From: an uncultured Hungatella sp.
GTDB lineage: Bacteria; Bacillota; Clostridia; Lachnospirales; Lachnospiraceae
Assembly: GCA_910585645.1 (NCBI GenBank)
Contig: CAJUFP010000005.1
Coordinates: forward strand, 13,233 to 77,232
Reading direction: 5' to 3'
Length of the DNA: 64,000 nt
The notes beneath the pieces were generated by a model that was given only the letters and a program-made list of their open reading frames with translations, searched no databases and was not told the origin of the DNA. A program made the translations under genes and the position numbers. Of the stretch, positions 18,416 through 26,428 are shown piece after piece (the stretch's first letter is position 1; each line of letters opens with the position of its first letter).

Positions 18416-19012
18416 ATGGAATTTTTTGATATCTTGGACGATATTGGGGAAATGATCGATATGACCATAGAAACCATGGAGGACATCGCCAATGATGTGG
18501 ATGCCTTATTTCAGGAGATCGGCGACGATATCCGGGAGGAGATGGAGAAGGAGACCAAGAAGAAGACAGAGGAGACCCCTGTGGTACATGGGCTGGTCAG
18601 ACCGGCTTTTGTCATGGGAGATATGGGCGAGAATGTGATGGAGACCGCGGCCAACGTTGCGAAGCAATACCATGGGCAGGCGGTGGAAGGCTGGTCCCAG
18701 CTTCATAAGGCAGACCATATTTACATAGACAGAGGGCTTTATTCTCATCACGGGTTATACCTTGGCAACGGCCAGGTGATGCACTATGCGGAAGAACATG
18801 GCAGAATATGCATCCACAAGGTCAGTTTTTGTGAATTTGCGGAGGGAAATGTGGTGAGGAAACTGGATCAGGTTCAGAGTCCTGTGCGGTATTCCCCGGA
18901 TGAGGTGATCGCGAGAGCCTATGGAAGGTATCAGGAGGAGGAGTATGATCTTCTCTTCAATAACTGTGAAAATTTTGTGCGGTGGTGTCGTTTTGGGGGG
19001 AATGACGACTGA
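18416..19012 (+). CDS. LRAT-domain (NlpC/P60-superfamily) protein
   Basis: A 198-residue protein. The N-terminal 60 residues are an acidic amphipathic helical region; the rest matches the lecithin:retinol acyltransferase fold. Visible are the family's His motif region (DHIYIDRGLYSHHGLYLGNG, about residues 99-118, quoted here as its 20-residue core) and the nucleophile Cys in NNCENFVRWC (about 181-190). LRAT-like proteins are thiol acyltransferases or hydrolases acting on lipids or amides; the substrate here is unknown. GAGGAGG is 7 bases before the ATG at 18416, which I prefer to the ATG at 18410 that abuts it. It lies 23 bases after the kinase gene, so it is likely co-transcribed, and could be an effector of the cluster. 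Confidence 0.75.
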   Translation: MEFFDILDDIGEMIDMTIETMEDIANDVDALFQEIGDDIREEMEKETKKKTEETPVVHGLVRPAFVMGDMGENVMETAANVAKQYHGQAVEGWSQLHKADHIYIDRGLYSHHGLYLGNGQVMHYAEEHGRICIHKVSFCEFAEGNVVRKLDQVQSPVRYSPDEVIARAYGRYQEEEYDLLFNNCENFVRWCRFGGNDD

Positions 19013-19034
19013 TATAATGAGCACTGAGATGGAG

Positions 19035-19064
19035 AAGCATCTGTTCCGGAAGGGGCAGATGCTT
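19035..19064 (+). terminator. Terminator after the LRAT-like gene
   Basis: AAGCATCTG/CAGATGCTT forms a perfect 9-bp stem with a 12-base loop, followed by TTGTGTTCTC. It would end the kinase-LRAT transcript. Confidence 0.6.
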
Positions 19065-19069
19065 TTGTG

Positions 19070-19273
19070 TTCTCTTCTTAATATGAAGCTTATTATCAGT
19101 TCCTTTGTTTCGATCCATAGATCCTCTGGATCGCCTACAGTAACCTCTTGCATGCTATCAACATAAATTTCGTTGATCAGTCTTTTTTCTAAATAGGGCC
19201 AAGTGTCAGCCGTTTTTACAAACTGATTTGCCAGGGCGGTATAATAGAAAACAATTGAAACAGGCTGGCACAA
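19070..19273 (-). pseudogene. Possible reverse-strand gene remnant
   Basis: The reverse strand reads a protein-like stretch (FYYTALANQFVKTADTWPYL ... and further EIYVDSMQEVTVGDPEDLW) of about 65 residues that then runs into the terminator hairpin of the LRAT-like gene. There is no good ribosome site. Composition looks coding and more AT-rich than neighbours. I do not recognise the family; a decayed mobile-element or accessory gene is most likely. Confidence 0.3.
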
Positions 19274-19301
19274 AAGCCCCGCAAAAAGGGGCCCTGTGCC
19301 A
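19266..19301 (-). terminator. Hairpin downstream of the XRE regulator
   Basis: Nested stems TGGCACA/TGTGCCA and GCCCC/GGGGC, located 51 bases beyond the stop of the reverse-strand XRE gene. It is a plausible terminator for that gene, although the T-tract lies in the loop. Confidence 0.5.
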
Positions 19302-19351
19302 ACCCCAATCGTTCATACCCCTTGGGTAAAAGCGTAGATGGTGGCTTGGTG

Positions 19352-19615
19352 TTAATCCATGGATCTGCCCCGTCCTTTTTCCGGCAGGCGGAAATCCAGC
19401 AGGTCTTTCGGGGAGATCTGCAGCACCTCCGCAATAGAAAAAAGGGTATCCAGGGAGATTCGGGTTTTTACATTGGGAGCTTCTATATTGGAAATGTGGG
19501 TGCGGCTCAAATCTGTAAACTCCGCCAGGTCTAACTGGGTGAGCCCCCGGAGCTTGCGGTAATAGGCGATGTTGAGTCCAAGCTGCTTGTAGAACAGTTC
19601 ATATTGTGGTTTCAT
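19352..19615 (-). CDS. Small XRE-family transcriptional regulator
   Basis: An 87-residue Cro/CI-like protein made almost only of a helix-turn-helix domain (about residues 10-72; LGLNIAYYRKLRGLTQLDL, then LSRTHISNIEAP). I chose the ATG at 19615, preceded on the reverse strand by GGAGGT at good spacing, rather than the longer frame starting at 19711. It faces away from the J-domain gene. The shared upstream region contains a palindrome and a direct repeat, so autoregulation and control of the rightward operon are plausible. The C-terminus is a short basic tail. Confidence 0.85.
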   Translation of the reverse strand: MKPQYELFYKQLGLNIAYYRKLRGLTQLDLAEFTDLSRTHISNIEAPNVKTRISLDTLFSIAEVLQISPKDLLDFRLPEKGRGRSMD

Positions 19616-19649
19616 GGCAGAATACCTCCAATGTACTATTTTAACCATG

Positions 19650-19696
19650 GCATTATTTGCGTTAAACAAAATAATGCTTCTTTTTTGCGTTATAAT
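19650..19696. promoter_or_regulatory. Operator-like repeats between the XRE regulator and the J-domain operon
   Basis: A perfect 9-bp inverted repeat GCATTATTT/AAATAATGC (19650-19658 and 19669-19677, 10-base spacer) overlaps a 9-bp direct repeat TTTGCGTTA (19656-19664 and 19684-19692, 28 bases apart). The second copy runs into a rightward TATAAT at 19691-19696. Such a layout suits repressor binding over divergent promoters. Confidence 0.5.
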
Positions 19697-19788
19697 AGTA
19701 TGCAAATGCATGAAAAGATGGTATACTATCTACGAAAATGGGCTGAAATAGTCGAAAATGGGCGAAGGCTGGAGAGTGGGAGGAGAAA

Positions 19789-20133
19789 TTGACAACAAAA
19801 GAGGCGTTATATGTGTTAGGGCTGGATGCTCAGGCATCAGAGGAAGAAATAAAAAAAGCTTATAAAAAAATGGCTCAGAGATATCACCCGGATAATGGCG
19901 CGGCGCAAGATGAAGAGCAGTTCATAAAAGTGACGGAGGCCTACGAGTATCTGAAAAACAGGAAGAATGGCAAAGAGGGCCAAACATATGAAGAGGAGCA
20001 GGGATATAAAGAGCCTTGTCCCCAGTGTAAAGGCAGGGGAAAGCGGAAAATAAAGAGAAAGACCCAGAGAGGCTTTATGGTGGTTTCACAGCCATGCGGG
20101 GCCTGCAATGGCACCGGATATATAAAGGGGTAA
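19789..20133 (+). CDS. J-domain (DnaJ-like) co-chaperone with CxxCxGxG pairs
   Basis: A 114-residue protein. Residues 1-60 form a J domain with the HPD tripeptide at 33-35 (helix II EIKKAYKKMAQRY before it), required to stimulate Hsp70 ATPase. The C-terminal part has two CxxCxGxG motifs (Cys 77/80 and 103/106), half the number in full DnaJ, so one zinc site is expected. The substrate-binding barrels of DnaJ are absent. The start is a TTG after GGGAGGAG. It is the first gene of the rightward run and the natural partner of the Hsp70-like proteins encoded 6-18 kb downstream, which are otherwise unaccompanied by a J protein. Confidence 0.88.
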   Translation: MTTKEALYVLGLDAQASEEEIKKAYKKMAQRYHPDNGAAQDEEQFIKVTEAYEYLKNRKNGKEGQTYEEEQGYKEPCPQCKGRGKRKIKRKTQRGFMVVSQPCGACNGTGYIKG

Positions 20134-20140
20134 AAACAGT

Positions 20141-20575
20141 ATGGGATACCGATACTTAAATGAAAGCTGCGGCTTTCGGTGCAGCTGTGGGATGGGAGTT
20201 AATTTCTTTAAAGCCGTGGCGGGAAGGGCGTCAGGAGTAAAGCTGCACAAGAAACCAATTCTCACGGTTTCAACCGTACTTGGGCCGGTTCCCGGCGTAT
20301 TTTGCGTAAGACAGCCAAATCCGGAAGGCACGCCGCCCTATCTGCCATGTGTTTTGAGCAGCGTGGGAGTTCGGTGGGAACATAGCTCGAAAACCATGTG
20401 CAGGGGAGAACCTGTGCTGACAGAAAGATCCAGAGCCATATGTAAAGGGTTTCGGGGAGAGCTGACAGCGATCCCGCCTGTGGCTATAACGTGCGCGCAG
20501 GAGACAGAAAAAAGAAAATCATATGAAAGCAAAGGAGAAGGGATTACCAATGAAAGGCACTATAAATTACGCTGA
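20141..20575 (+). CDS. PAAR-like (DUF4280-type) tip protein
   Basis: A 144-residue Cys/Gly/Pro-rich protein that starts 7 bases after the J-domain gene. The pattern fits PAAR-like DUF4280 proteins: an early C-x-CGMG segment, mid-protein VPGVFCVRQPNP, then a Trp followed by RGEPVLTERSRAICKGF and a small residue-rich turn. PAAR proteins cap the VgrG spike of contractile injection systems and may carry effectors. The assignment rests on this motif pattern and on the VgrG- and Hcp-like genes close downstream. The last 30 residues are a charged tail that overlaps the next gene by 26 bases. The family call is likely but not certain. Confidence 0.55.
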   Translation: MGYRYLNESCGFRCSCGMGVNFFKAVAGRASGVKLHKKPILTVSTVLGPVPGVFCVRQPNPEGTPPYLPCVLSSVGVRWEHSSKTMCRGEPVLTERSRAICKGFRGELTAIPPVAITCAQETEKRKSYESKGEGITNERHYKLR

Positions 20576-22769
20576 GGATTTTGGACAGACAAGCAGGACG
20601 ATTCTCTTTGAACGCTTTACCAAGGAGAACCAGGAGGGGACCGGCGCGGCTGATCTGTGTACGCTTTTGGAAGGAAGAGCTGCCAGAGATACTCTGTTGA
20701 ACGAAGTGACAGAAAAATTGGGGGTAAAGAGCTTTGAAGAATTTGTGGACAAATTTACTCCCTTTCTCTATGAGGAGATCTGGACCAACCCGGAAACCGG
20801 AGAGATCCAGGTCACCTACAAGACGGAAAAACCAGAGGACTGGGATGAAGAGAAAAATCCGGTGGCTTTAAACGCTCAGGCTTTTTACCGGATGATAGAG
20901 CGGTTATACGATAATAAGAAAAACAGCGGACAGACCAACGGAACCTTTGAGTTTGACGATATATCCAGGCTGCTGTGTCCGAAAGAGCGGCAGGAAGAGT
21001 ATAAACGACTGAGAAGGCAGCTTTCTTATTATACCAATGAGTATTACAGGCTGGAGGAACTGACTCCGGGGGTGGACAGCGCAGAAAAGGACACCTGTAT
21101 TGATATGATCGAGGAAGCAAGGCTTACGTTGTCCTCCTACTATCAGGCAGGGGTTTCGGAAATCATCCCCATACAGGTGGCAGACGCCCAGAGGGCTCTT
21201 TTAGGGATGAGCAGACAGATTCCCCAGGAAGATGGGGAAGAGCCCGGAAAGATGGTGAAGGGATTTCTTCAGTTTGATGATAAAGGCAACATCCAGGTGA
21301 TCCAGGATAAACGAGAGAACGAGACAGAAGGGATTGAGATGAAGGATTCTCCGGAGGTTCTGCTTCTGGAAACTTTGGAGGAAGACTTTAAGGAGATGGC
21401 GCCGCCTGCCCTGACAAGGTCAAAAGAAATAACCGATCTAGTGCTGTCTACTGTTTCCAACGCTTACACCAGGAGGGGCATGGATCTGGAAGAAGCCAAA
21501 AAGAAGGTGGATCAGTGCCAGAAACTGTACAAGCAGTGGAATGAAGCGCTGGCAGAAGCCATCGCGCCTCTGATTGAGAAATTTCTGGGAGTCAGAGCCT
21601 TTTTTGAAAATACCCACACAAGTCAGCTGAAAAGCCAGCTTATCGTGGCCAACTGCACGGCTGCCGAAGTGATTGAAAGGGGCTGCGGATCAAAGCTTGG
21701 GGAGTTTTTGGAGCTGCTGGGCAGCGCAAAAAAGCAGAAAATATGGTTTGGCATCATCCCCGGGATCTCCCTGGGAGACGAGACCGTGAAAACCGCCCGT
21801 TCGGAGAGAAGAAATCCATTTGGAAAGCTGGATGGAGGGCCCAGAAGGGCAGAGAGACAGAAAGGCCTGACGACGTCTGCCTATGCCAGAGAGCTGATGG
21901 AGATCTGCGAGAAAGCCAGAGTCATGTGTTTTTATAACTACAAGGCAAATGAAAACACCTGCTTTGGCAATATGACGAAAGCTGCATTTGAAAAGATGCG
22001 GGATAAGATCTCCTTTACCGGCGCAGGCGGCAAGGGCGGGTCCTATGCGGTGTGCTGTCTTCCGAATTTTACGGTGCTGCCTAAGAGCAAGGCGAAAGTT
22101 ATCATCAATCAGGAGCTTAAAGATAAAAAGCTGGCGGACAAACTGGTTGCGGTGGAACTTCCCGGGATCTACATTGACGCGGCGTATGTGGCCTGCGGTA
22201 TGGTGGTTGGGTGTCAGAATATCCAGGTTCTGAAGGATAAAGGATTTCAGGTAGATGAAAGCCTGCCAGGGATACGGGTGGATTTTGAGGAGCGGGAAGT
22301 GTCCTACGGCTTTCCGTCCAACATGTGCAGGGAGAGCCTGCTGCCCTGTTCCAAAGATCTGGAGGAGGAGATCATGGGAAGCCGTTTTGGTTTCTATTTT
22401 GATGACAGGGAGATAACGGATTATGCCGGAAGGTGCCTCTCCCACTGCTATGTGAGAAACGCCAGGACCATGAGAGTGGAAAACGGAAAATACTGGAAGT
22501 TAAACAATGTCCTTTTTGCGGAGTTTATCAGACTGTGTGTAAGCGGGGGACAAAACCACGTGGAACCGGAAAGACTTCAGGACTTTGTTAAAAAAGATGT
22601 AAGCAGCTGGAAGAAGCATCGCCAGGACCAGGATCAGGAAGAGAAAAGGGAAGTCAACCGTCTTCTGCGAAAAGATGAGGATATCAGAGAGCTTCCTGAT
22701 CATTCAACCATAGAGATCCAGTACGGGGAAGACAAAGACCAGGTAAAAGTAAAAATAGAAGAGAGATAG
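20550..22769 (+). CDS. Large sheath-like protein of a contractile-type apparatus (tentative)
   Basis: A 739-residue soluble protein. I chose the ATG at 20550 (AGGAGAAGG 8 bases upstream) over the in-frame ATG at 20523. The N-terminal 400 residues are helical and charged. From about residue 395 the order of elements resembles TssC-type sheath proteins: a short strand (KIWFGIIPGISLGD), a helix (SAYARELMEICEKARVM) with a following strand, a region like the conserved lPr strand (YAVCCLPNFTVLP), then a hydrophobic helix (YIDAAYVACGMVVGC). The position directly before a tube-like and a VgrG-like gene is where sheath genes lie in T6SS and eCIS loci. Similarity is at pattern level only and the two-subunit TssB/TssC arrangement is missing; a baseplate or scaffold role is possible. 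Confidence 0.4.
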   Translation: MKGTINYAEDFGQTSRTILFERFTKENQEGTGAADLCTLLEGRAARDTLLNEVTEKLGVKSFEEFVDKFTPFLYEEIWTNPETGEIQVTYKTEKPEDWDEEKNPVALNAQAFYRMIERLYDNKKNSGQTNGTFEFDDISRLLCPKERQEEYKRLRRQLSYYTNEYYRLEELTPGVDSAEKDTCIDMIEEARLTLSSYYQAGVSEIIPIQVADAQRALLGMSRQIPQEDGEEPGKMVKGFLQFDDKGNIQVIQDKRENETEGIEMKDSPEVLLLETLEEDFKEMAPPALTRSKEITDLVLSTVSNAYTRRGMDLEEAKKKVDQCQKLYKQWNEALAEAIAPLIEKFLGVRAFFENTHTSQLKSQLIVANCTAAEVIERGCGSKLGEFLELLGSAKKQKIWFGIIPGISLGDETVKTARSERRNPFGKLDGGPRRAERQKGLTTSAYARELMEICEKARVMCFYNYKANENTCFGNMTKAAFEKMRDKISFTGAGGKGGSYAVCCLPNFTVLPKSKAKVIINQELKDKKLADKLVAVELPGIYIDAAYVACGMVVGCQNIQVLKDKGFQVDESLPGIRVDFEEREVSYGFPSNMCRESLLPCSKDLEEEIMGSRFGFYFDDREITDYAGRCLSHCYVRNARTMRVENGKYWKLNNVLFAEFIRLCVSGGQNHVEPERLQDFVKKDVSSWKKHRQDQDQEEKREVNRLLRKDEDIRELPDHSTIEIQYGEDKDQVKVKIEER

Positions 22770-22782
22770 GAGGATGGAACGC

Positions 22783-23202
22783 ATGGACGAGAGAACAGGG
22801 TTTGAGGTGGAGATTACACAGACAGAGGGAGAGCCTATTAATCTGGATGAGAAATCCATTATAACTGTGGAGTTTAAGATCGATACCGTGGAGGAGGATG
22901 TAAAGGACCGGTCGGAAAATGTGATCAATAAGGTGGTCATTATCGGGAATATCACGCCGGAAAATAAGGAGGAGACAAGGAAGCTGGCCCTCTGGTCTCT
23001 GGATAAGAAGAGGGAAAAGGTGTACAGGGAGATGTCCGTCACTCTGGCAACCGGAGGGGAGACCCTTCGGACGTATCGGATGGATAAGGCGTTCTGCATT
23101 GATTACATAGAGACCTTCGGCATAAAAGGGGAGAATACATTTCAGCTGGTGGCTGCCCAGAGAAAGGATAATCTTGGCTCCATCAAGGTGGGTACGTACT
23201 AA
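22783..23202 (+). CDS. Hcp-like tube protein
   Basis: A 139-residue predominantly beta protein. The order of elements matches Hcp/phage tail-tube proteins: an early strand and loop, a central NVINKVVIIGNI strand, a helix with the TRKLALWSLDKKRE pattern close to the helix of Hcp-type proteins, YREMSVTL, then a MDKAFCIDYIETFG strand and a closing FQLVAAQRKD strand. Hcp forms the stacked hexameric inner tube fired through the sheath. The start at 22783 is preferred because AGGAGG lies 7 bases upstream and abuts the alternative ATG at 22774. It sits 13 bases after the sheath-like gene and 15 before the VgrG-like gene, as expected for a tube-spike module. Confidence 0.6.
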   Translation: MDERTGFEVEITQTEGEPINLDEKSIITVEFKIDTVEEDVKDRSENVINKVVIIGNITPENKEETRKLALWSLDKKREKVYREMSVTLATGGETLRTYRMDKAFCIDYIETFGIKGENTFQLVAAQRKDNLGSIKVGTY

Positions 23203-23217
23203 GGAGACGGATAGATC

Positions 23218-24447
23218 ATGATGGTGACAGGATTCAGGGAGATTGACGGCTTTCGGGAATTTCATCTGCGGAAGAAGAAAAATGCCCATTCCGTGTGTAC
23301 CTTTACAGCGGGAAAGGGCTCCTGCCATGTGGGCGATGAGATGTTTCTCAAAGCGGTCAATGTGTATGACTGCCAGGATACGGACACACCGCCCATAGAC
23401 GCGCTTTTGATGACCGGAATCCTGCAGAGCGTTAAGTGTATGGAAGGTTATAGCGAGGACCGGATCTCCGTCTCCATCATCTCCAGATCAGCCATACTGG
23501 AGAGAGAACTACACACAAGGATCTTTCAGAGCAGGGAAAAGACATACCGGGATATTCTGGAACACATATGCGAAGGCCGGGAATTTCAGATCATATGCTT
23601 AGAGGAGGACCTTGGGGAGACCAGGCTGGAGGCGCCTTTGCTGCAGATCGGGGAGACAGATATGGAGTTTATCTGCCGGATCGCCTCCCGGATGGATACG
23701 GCAGTGTGGATCGATGATGAGAGCGACGGGATCTGGCAGGTCCGCGTAGGGGACCGGAGGGGAGCGTTTGCCATAGACCTTGACACGGCGGATCTGATGA
23801 CGCTGGAAAGAGAGTTGTCCTTTGATGCGGAAAGGATCCGTTTCCGGCTTGCCAGGGAGTGGGATGGTTTAAGAAGACTGGACATCGGAAGGCAGATAAG
23901 GATCCGGGGAAAACAGTACACCATAGAGGAGATGGATATCTATAAACAGGGACAGGAGTACCGGTATGAGTACCTGGCAAGCCGCCGGACGGAGACCTGG
24001 AGTCCACGGCGGCAAACGGGAACCAGGCAGCAGCTGGTAAAGCATTTTACCGGGACGGTGACTGATAACCGGGACCCGGAGAACATGGGAAGAGTTCAGG
24101 TGGATTTTAACCAGGAGTCTGTGGAGGATATCGCGGATACGGACAGGCTCTGGATCTGTGTGGCTGCTGTTTACGCGGGGGATAAAGGGGGAGTTCTGTT
24201 TATTCCCGACAAAGGCGATGTGGTGGATGTTTTGTGGGACGGGAGAGAATTTCTGGTTACAGGGGTCAGAAGAACAAAGGCTATCTCGGAAGCATATCGA
24301 AATGTGGACGAGAAGCGGATCGTTGACGGGAAAGGAAGGAGCCTCTGTTTTGGAGAGAAAGGTCTGCTGATCCACGCAGGGACCAGCGCCATCCAGGTAA
24401 GGAAGGATAAGGTGGTGGTCACTGGGCGGACAGTTGAGATCAATTGA
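23218..24447 (+). CDS. VgrG-like spike protein (gpD-like plus gp5 OB-fold)
   Basis: A 409-residue protein. Residues 1-270 resemble the phage late control gene D barrel region of VgrG (EFHLRKKKNAHS, then DILEHICEGREF and FICRIASRMDTAVWID). Residues about 280-360 form the gp5-type OB fold: FTGTVTDNRDPENMGRVQVD, RLWICVAAVYAGDKGG and FIPDKGDVVDVLWDGREFLVTG. A short beta tail (VRKDKVVVTGRTVEIN) could start the spike helix that binds PAAR. No effector extension is fused. With the PAAR-like protein it would form the puncturing tip. This is the best-supported member of the injection-like module; a bare phage-tail origin is the main alternative. Confidence 0.8.
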   Translation: MMVTGFREIDGFREFHLRKKKNAHSVCTFTAGKGSCHVGDEMFLKAVNVYDCQDTDTPPIDALLMTGILQSVKCMEGYSEDRISVSIISRSAILERELHTRIFQSREKTYRDILEHICEGREFQIICLEEDLGETRLEAPLLQIGETDMEFICRIASRMDTAVWIDDESDGIWQVRVGDRRGAFAIDLDTADLMTLERELSFDAERIRFRLAREWDGLRRLDIGRQIRIRGKQYTIEEMDIYKQGQEYRYEYLASRRTETWSPRRQTGTRQQLVKHFTGTVTDNRDPENMGRVQVDFNQESVEDIADTDRLWICVAAVYAGDKGGVLFIPDKGDVVDVLWDGREFLVTGVRRTKAISEAYRNVDEKRIVDGKGRSLCFGEKGLLIHAGTSAIQVRKDKVVVTGRTVEIN

Positions 24448-25754
24448 TGGGGAAAAGGATGGAATTTACAAAATTTGATGAGCTGAGTGAAAGGATAAGG
24501 GCGGGCAGCTATAAAAATCCTGGTTTTTTGCTGGAGCTGGTGGACTGCGCGCGGGAGTATACAAGGGAACAAATGGGGCAGATCAGAGACCGGGTCTGTC
24601 AGGAATTTTACAAGCCGGAGAGATCACTGGGAACCGTAATGACGGTTTTGGCTGAAAAAAGACAGATGGAGGAACTGGAGCAGGCAGGATTCTGTCGGAT
24701 GGACAGGGAATTGCCCTCCATGCCTGACACAGGGATCGATCCAGGCTCCCTTCGAAAGCGAAATAAAAATGAGGACAGGCTTCTTTTAGGGTACGGGTTT
24801 CTGGAATGCAGTTACAGAGATTTTTGCCATCTGACAAAAAACGGCGCTGTCTATGGAGGAAGGGTTCGATATAAGGACGGAAGAGAAGGGAAATTTAACT
24901 ATCAGCTTCTTTTTTCTGATCAACTGTTAAAAAAAGAGAGGATTTTACGATCCTGCGGAGATTTGTACGGGATTATGGCGCCTGTTATTTTTTCGCCTTT
25001 GGGAAGACGGCTCGTAAAGATTCAGGCAGCTGAAGGGCTGGCTTTGGACGATGTGGAACAAATCCGGCAGGCAGACCTGCGTTTGGCGGAAAACGGGTTG
25101 GATAAGATCCTGCTTACGGACAGAGAGCTGGTGTGGAATGTAAAGCTTCAGGACCAGGATCTGGACATGCGCAGTCAAAAAGGGAGCCTTGCGGGGGAGG
25201 AGAAGCATTACATCTACACCTTTGACGGGTGCGGACCAAACCAGTATATTGTGCCTCTGGAAAAGGATCCTTCGCCGTTTTATGTGTACCGGGATAAGGA
25301 CAAGATCCGTTTTCAATATACGGACCGCTATACAGACAGATTTGCCAAGATCACGGTGAAGGAGATTCCAAAGAAACCAAAAGATCCGCGCTGTTTTACC
25401 AACAGCCACAGGGCCAACGAGAGAATGGCAGGGGGATTGGAGCAGGAGATCAAAGTCCGGTTGAGAAGCGAGGCAGACATATGGTTCACCGTAAAGCAGC
25501 ATGGGGCGCAGCTGGGAATGGAGCTGGAACGAGTATCAAAGGAGCCGCTTTCGGATTACAGGGAATATGAAGCCTGGAGGGAGAAAAGCCCCTGTAGTTC
25601 TATGGAGTCCCTTTGTCTTGAGGGGAAAGGGAGTGTGTATCTCTATTTTCACAACAAGGAGGATTCCCTTTTTGCGGACGACTATATGGATTATCTCTGC
25701 AGTTATCTTGGAGCCATGTACCCGGATATTGTCTGGAAAGGAGGCTACCGTTGA
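24447..25754 (+). CDS. Hypothetical protein of the VgrG module (435 aa)
   Basis: Unrecognised soluble protein that overlaps the VgrG-like stop by one base (TGATG), so it is translationally coupled. The N-terminal 110 residues are helical, the centre is mixed, and residues about 265-330 are beta-rich (KHYIYTFDGCGPNQYIVPLE). No membrane segment or catalytic motif is visible. In T6SS and eCIS loci baseplate proteins lie at this place, and the size would fit TssK- or TssF-like components, but I see no motif that proves it. The tight coupling to the spike gene is the main clue to function. Confidence 0.6.
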   Translation: MGKRMEFTKFDELSERIRAGSYKNPGFLLELVDCAREYTREQMGQIRDRVCQEFYKPERSLGTVMTVLAEKRQMEELEQAGFCRMDRELPSMPDTGIDPGSLRKRNKNEDRLLLGYGFLECSYRDFCHLTKNGAVYGGRVRYKDGREGKFNYQLLFSDQLLKKERILRSCGDLYGIMAPVIFSPLGRRLVKIQAAEGLALDDVEQIRQADLRLAENGLDKILLTDRELVWNVKLQDQDLDMRSQKGSLAGEEKHYIYTFDGCGPNQYIVPLEKDPSPFYVYRDKDKIRFQYTDRYTDRFAKITVKEIPKKPKDPRCFTNSHRANERMAGGLEQEIKVRLRSEADIWFTVKQHGAQLGMELERVSKEPLSDYREYEAWREKSPCSSMESLCLEGKGSVYLYFHNKEDSLFADDYMDYLCSYLGAMYPDIVWKGGYR

Positions 25755-26410
25755 GTTATCTGTGGGACGAATACTCCGTGGATCTTACCTACTGTCTGGC
25801 AGAGAAGGACTTTTCTCCCTACGCGGAATGTTTAAGCGTCCATTCCGGAGAGCGTGAGATCAACGGATTGTTTCGGTTTGGTCATATCTTTTCCAGGCTG
25901 GCAAAGCATATGGAGGGCAATGACGGAGAGAAGGAGGCCATATCCCTGCTGTTCCACATCCTTGCCAATTATGATTTTCTGTCAGGGGTGACAGAGCGGG
26001 ATATCTGCATAAGTATGCAGGAAGAGGCGATCCTTCGGGGGGATTATGGCAGCAGGATCAGGGAGTTGTATGGAAAGCTTGGCAGGCATCAGAAGTACGT
26101 GACGCTGAAATATATGGAAAAGAAGCGGGTGAGCCAGGGCAGGAAAGGGTATGCTTTTGAGGCTGCCCGGGAGATGTTAAGGGGAATCCTGTATTATTCC
26201 TGCAAAAGCCGCTGTCTGCTGATCTTTATTCCGGCGGCGCGGGGCGATAAAAGCGGGGAAGATGGCGGATGTACCTGTGAGGAAGTGTATGAACTGTGGA
26301 AAGCTCTGTTTCTGGATCACTGGATGGAGATCGAGCCAGTGTGGGGAAGGCATTTCGGCATCATCGGCTGTGATAATACTATGAGGATCGGAGAACTACA
26401 GATCCTTTGA
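25751..26410 (+). CDS. Hypothetical protein of the VgrG module (219 aa)
   Basis: Starts at a TTG that overlaps the previous stop by 4 bases, with AAAGGAGG just upstream. The product is largely helical with a beta stretch (RCLLIFIPAARGD, about residues 155-167) and several cysteines near the C-terminus, including a CTCEE segment. No known motif, signal peptide or membrane segment is seen. Together with the preceding gene it may supply missing baseplate or adaptor functions; this is inference from position only. Confidence 0.6.
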   Translation: MSYLWDEYSVDLTYCLAEKDFSPYAECLSVHSGEREINGLFRFGHIFSRLAKHMEGNDGEKEAISLLFHILANYDFLSGVTERDICISMQEEAILRGDYGSRIRELYGKLGRHQKYVTLKYMEKKRVSQGRKGYAFEAAREMLRGILYYSCKSRCLLIFIPAARGDKSGEDGGCTCEEVYELWKALFLDHWMEIEPVWGRHFGIIGCDNTMRIGELQIL

Positions 26411-26428
26411 GAAAACAGGAGAGAGATA

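Noticed and set aside
20141..24447. A complete prophage tail region
   Set aside because: No terminase, portal, capsid, tape-measure, lysis or integrase genes occur around it; the neighbours are chaperones and GTPases.
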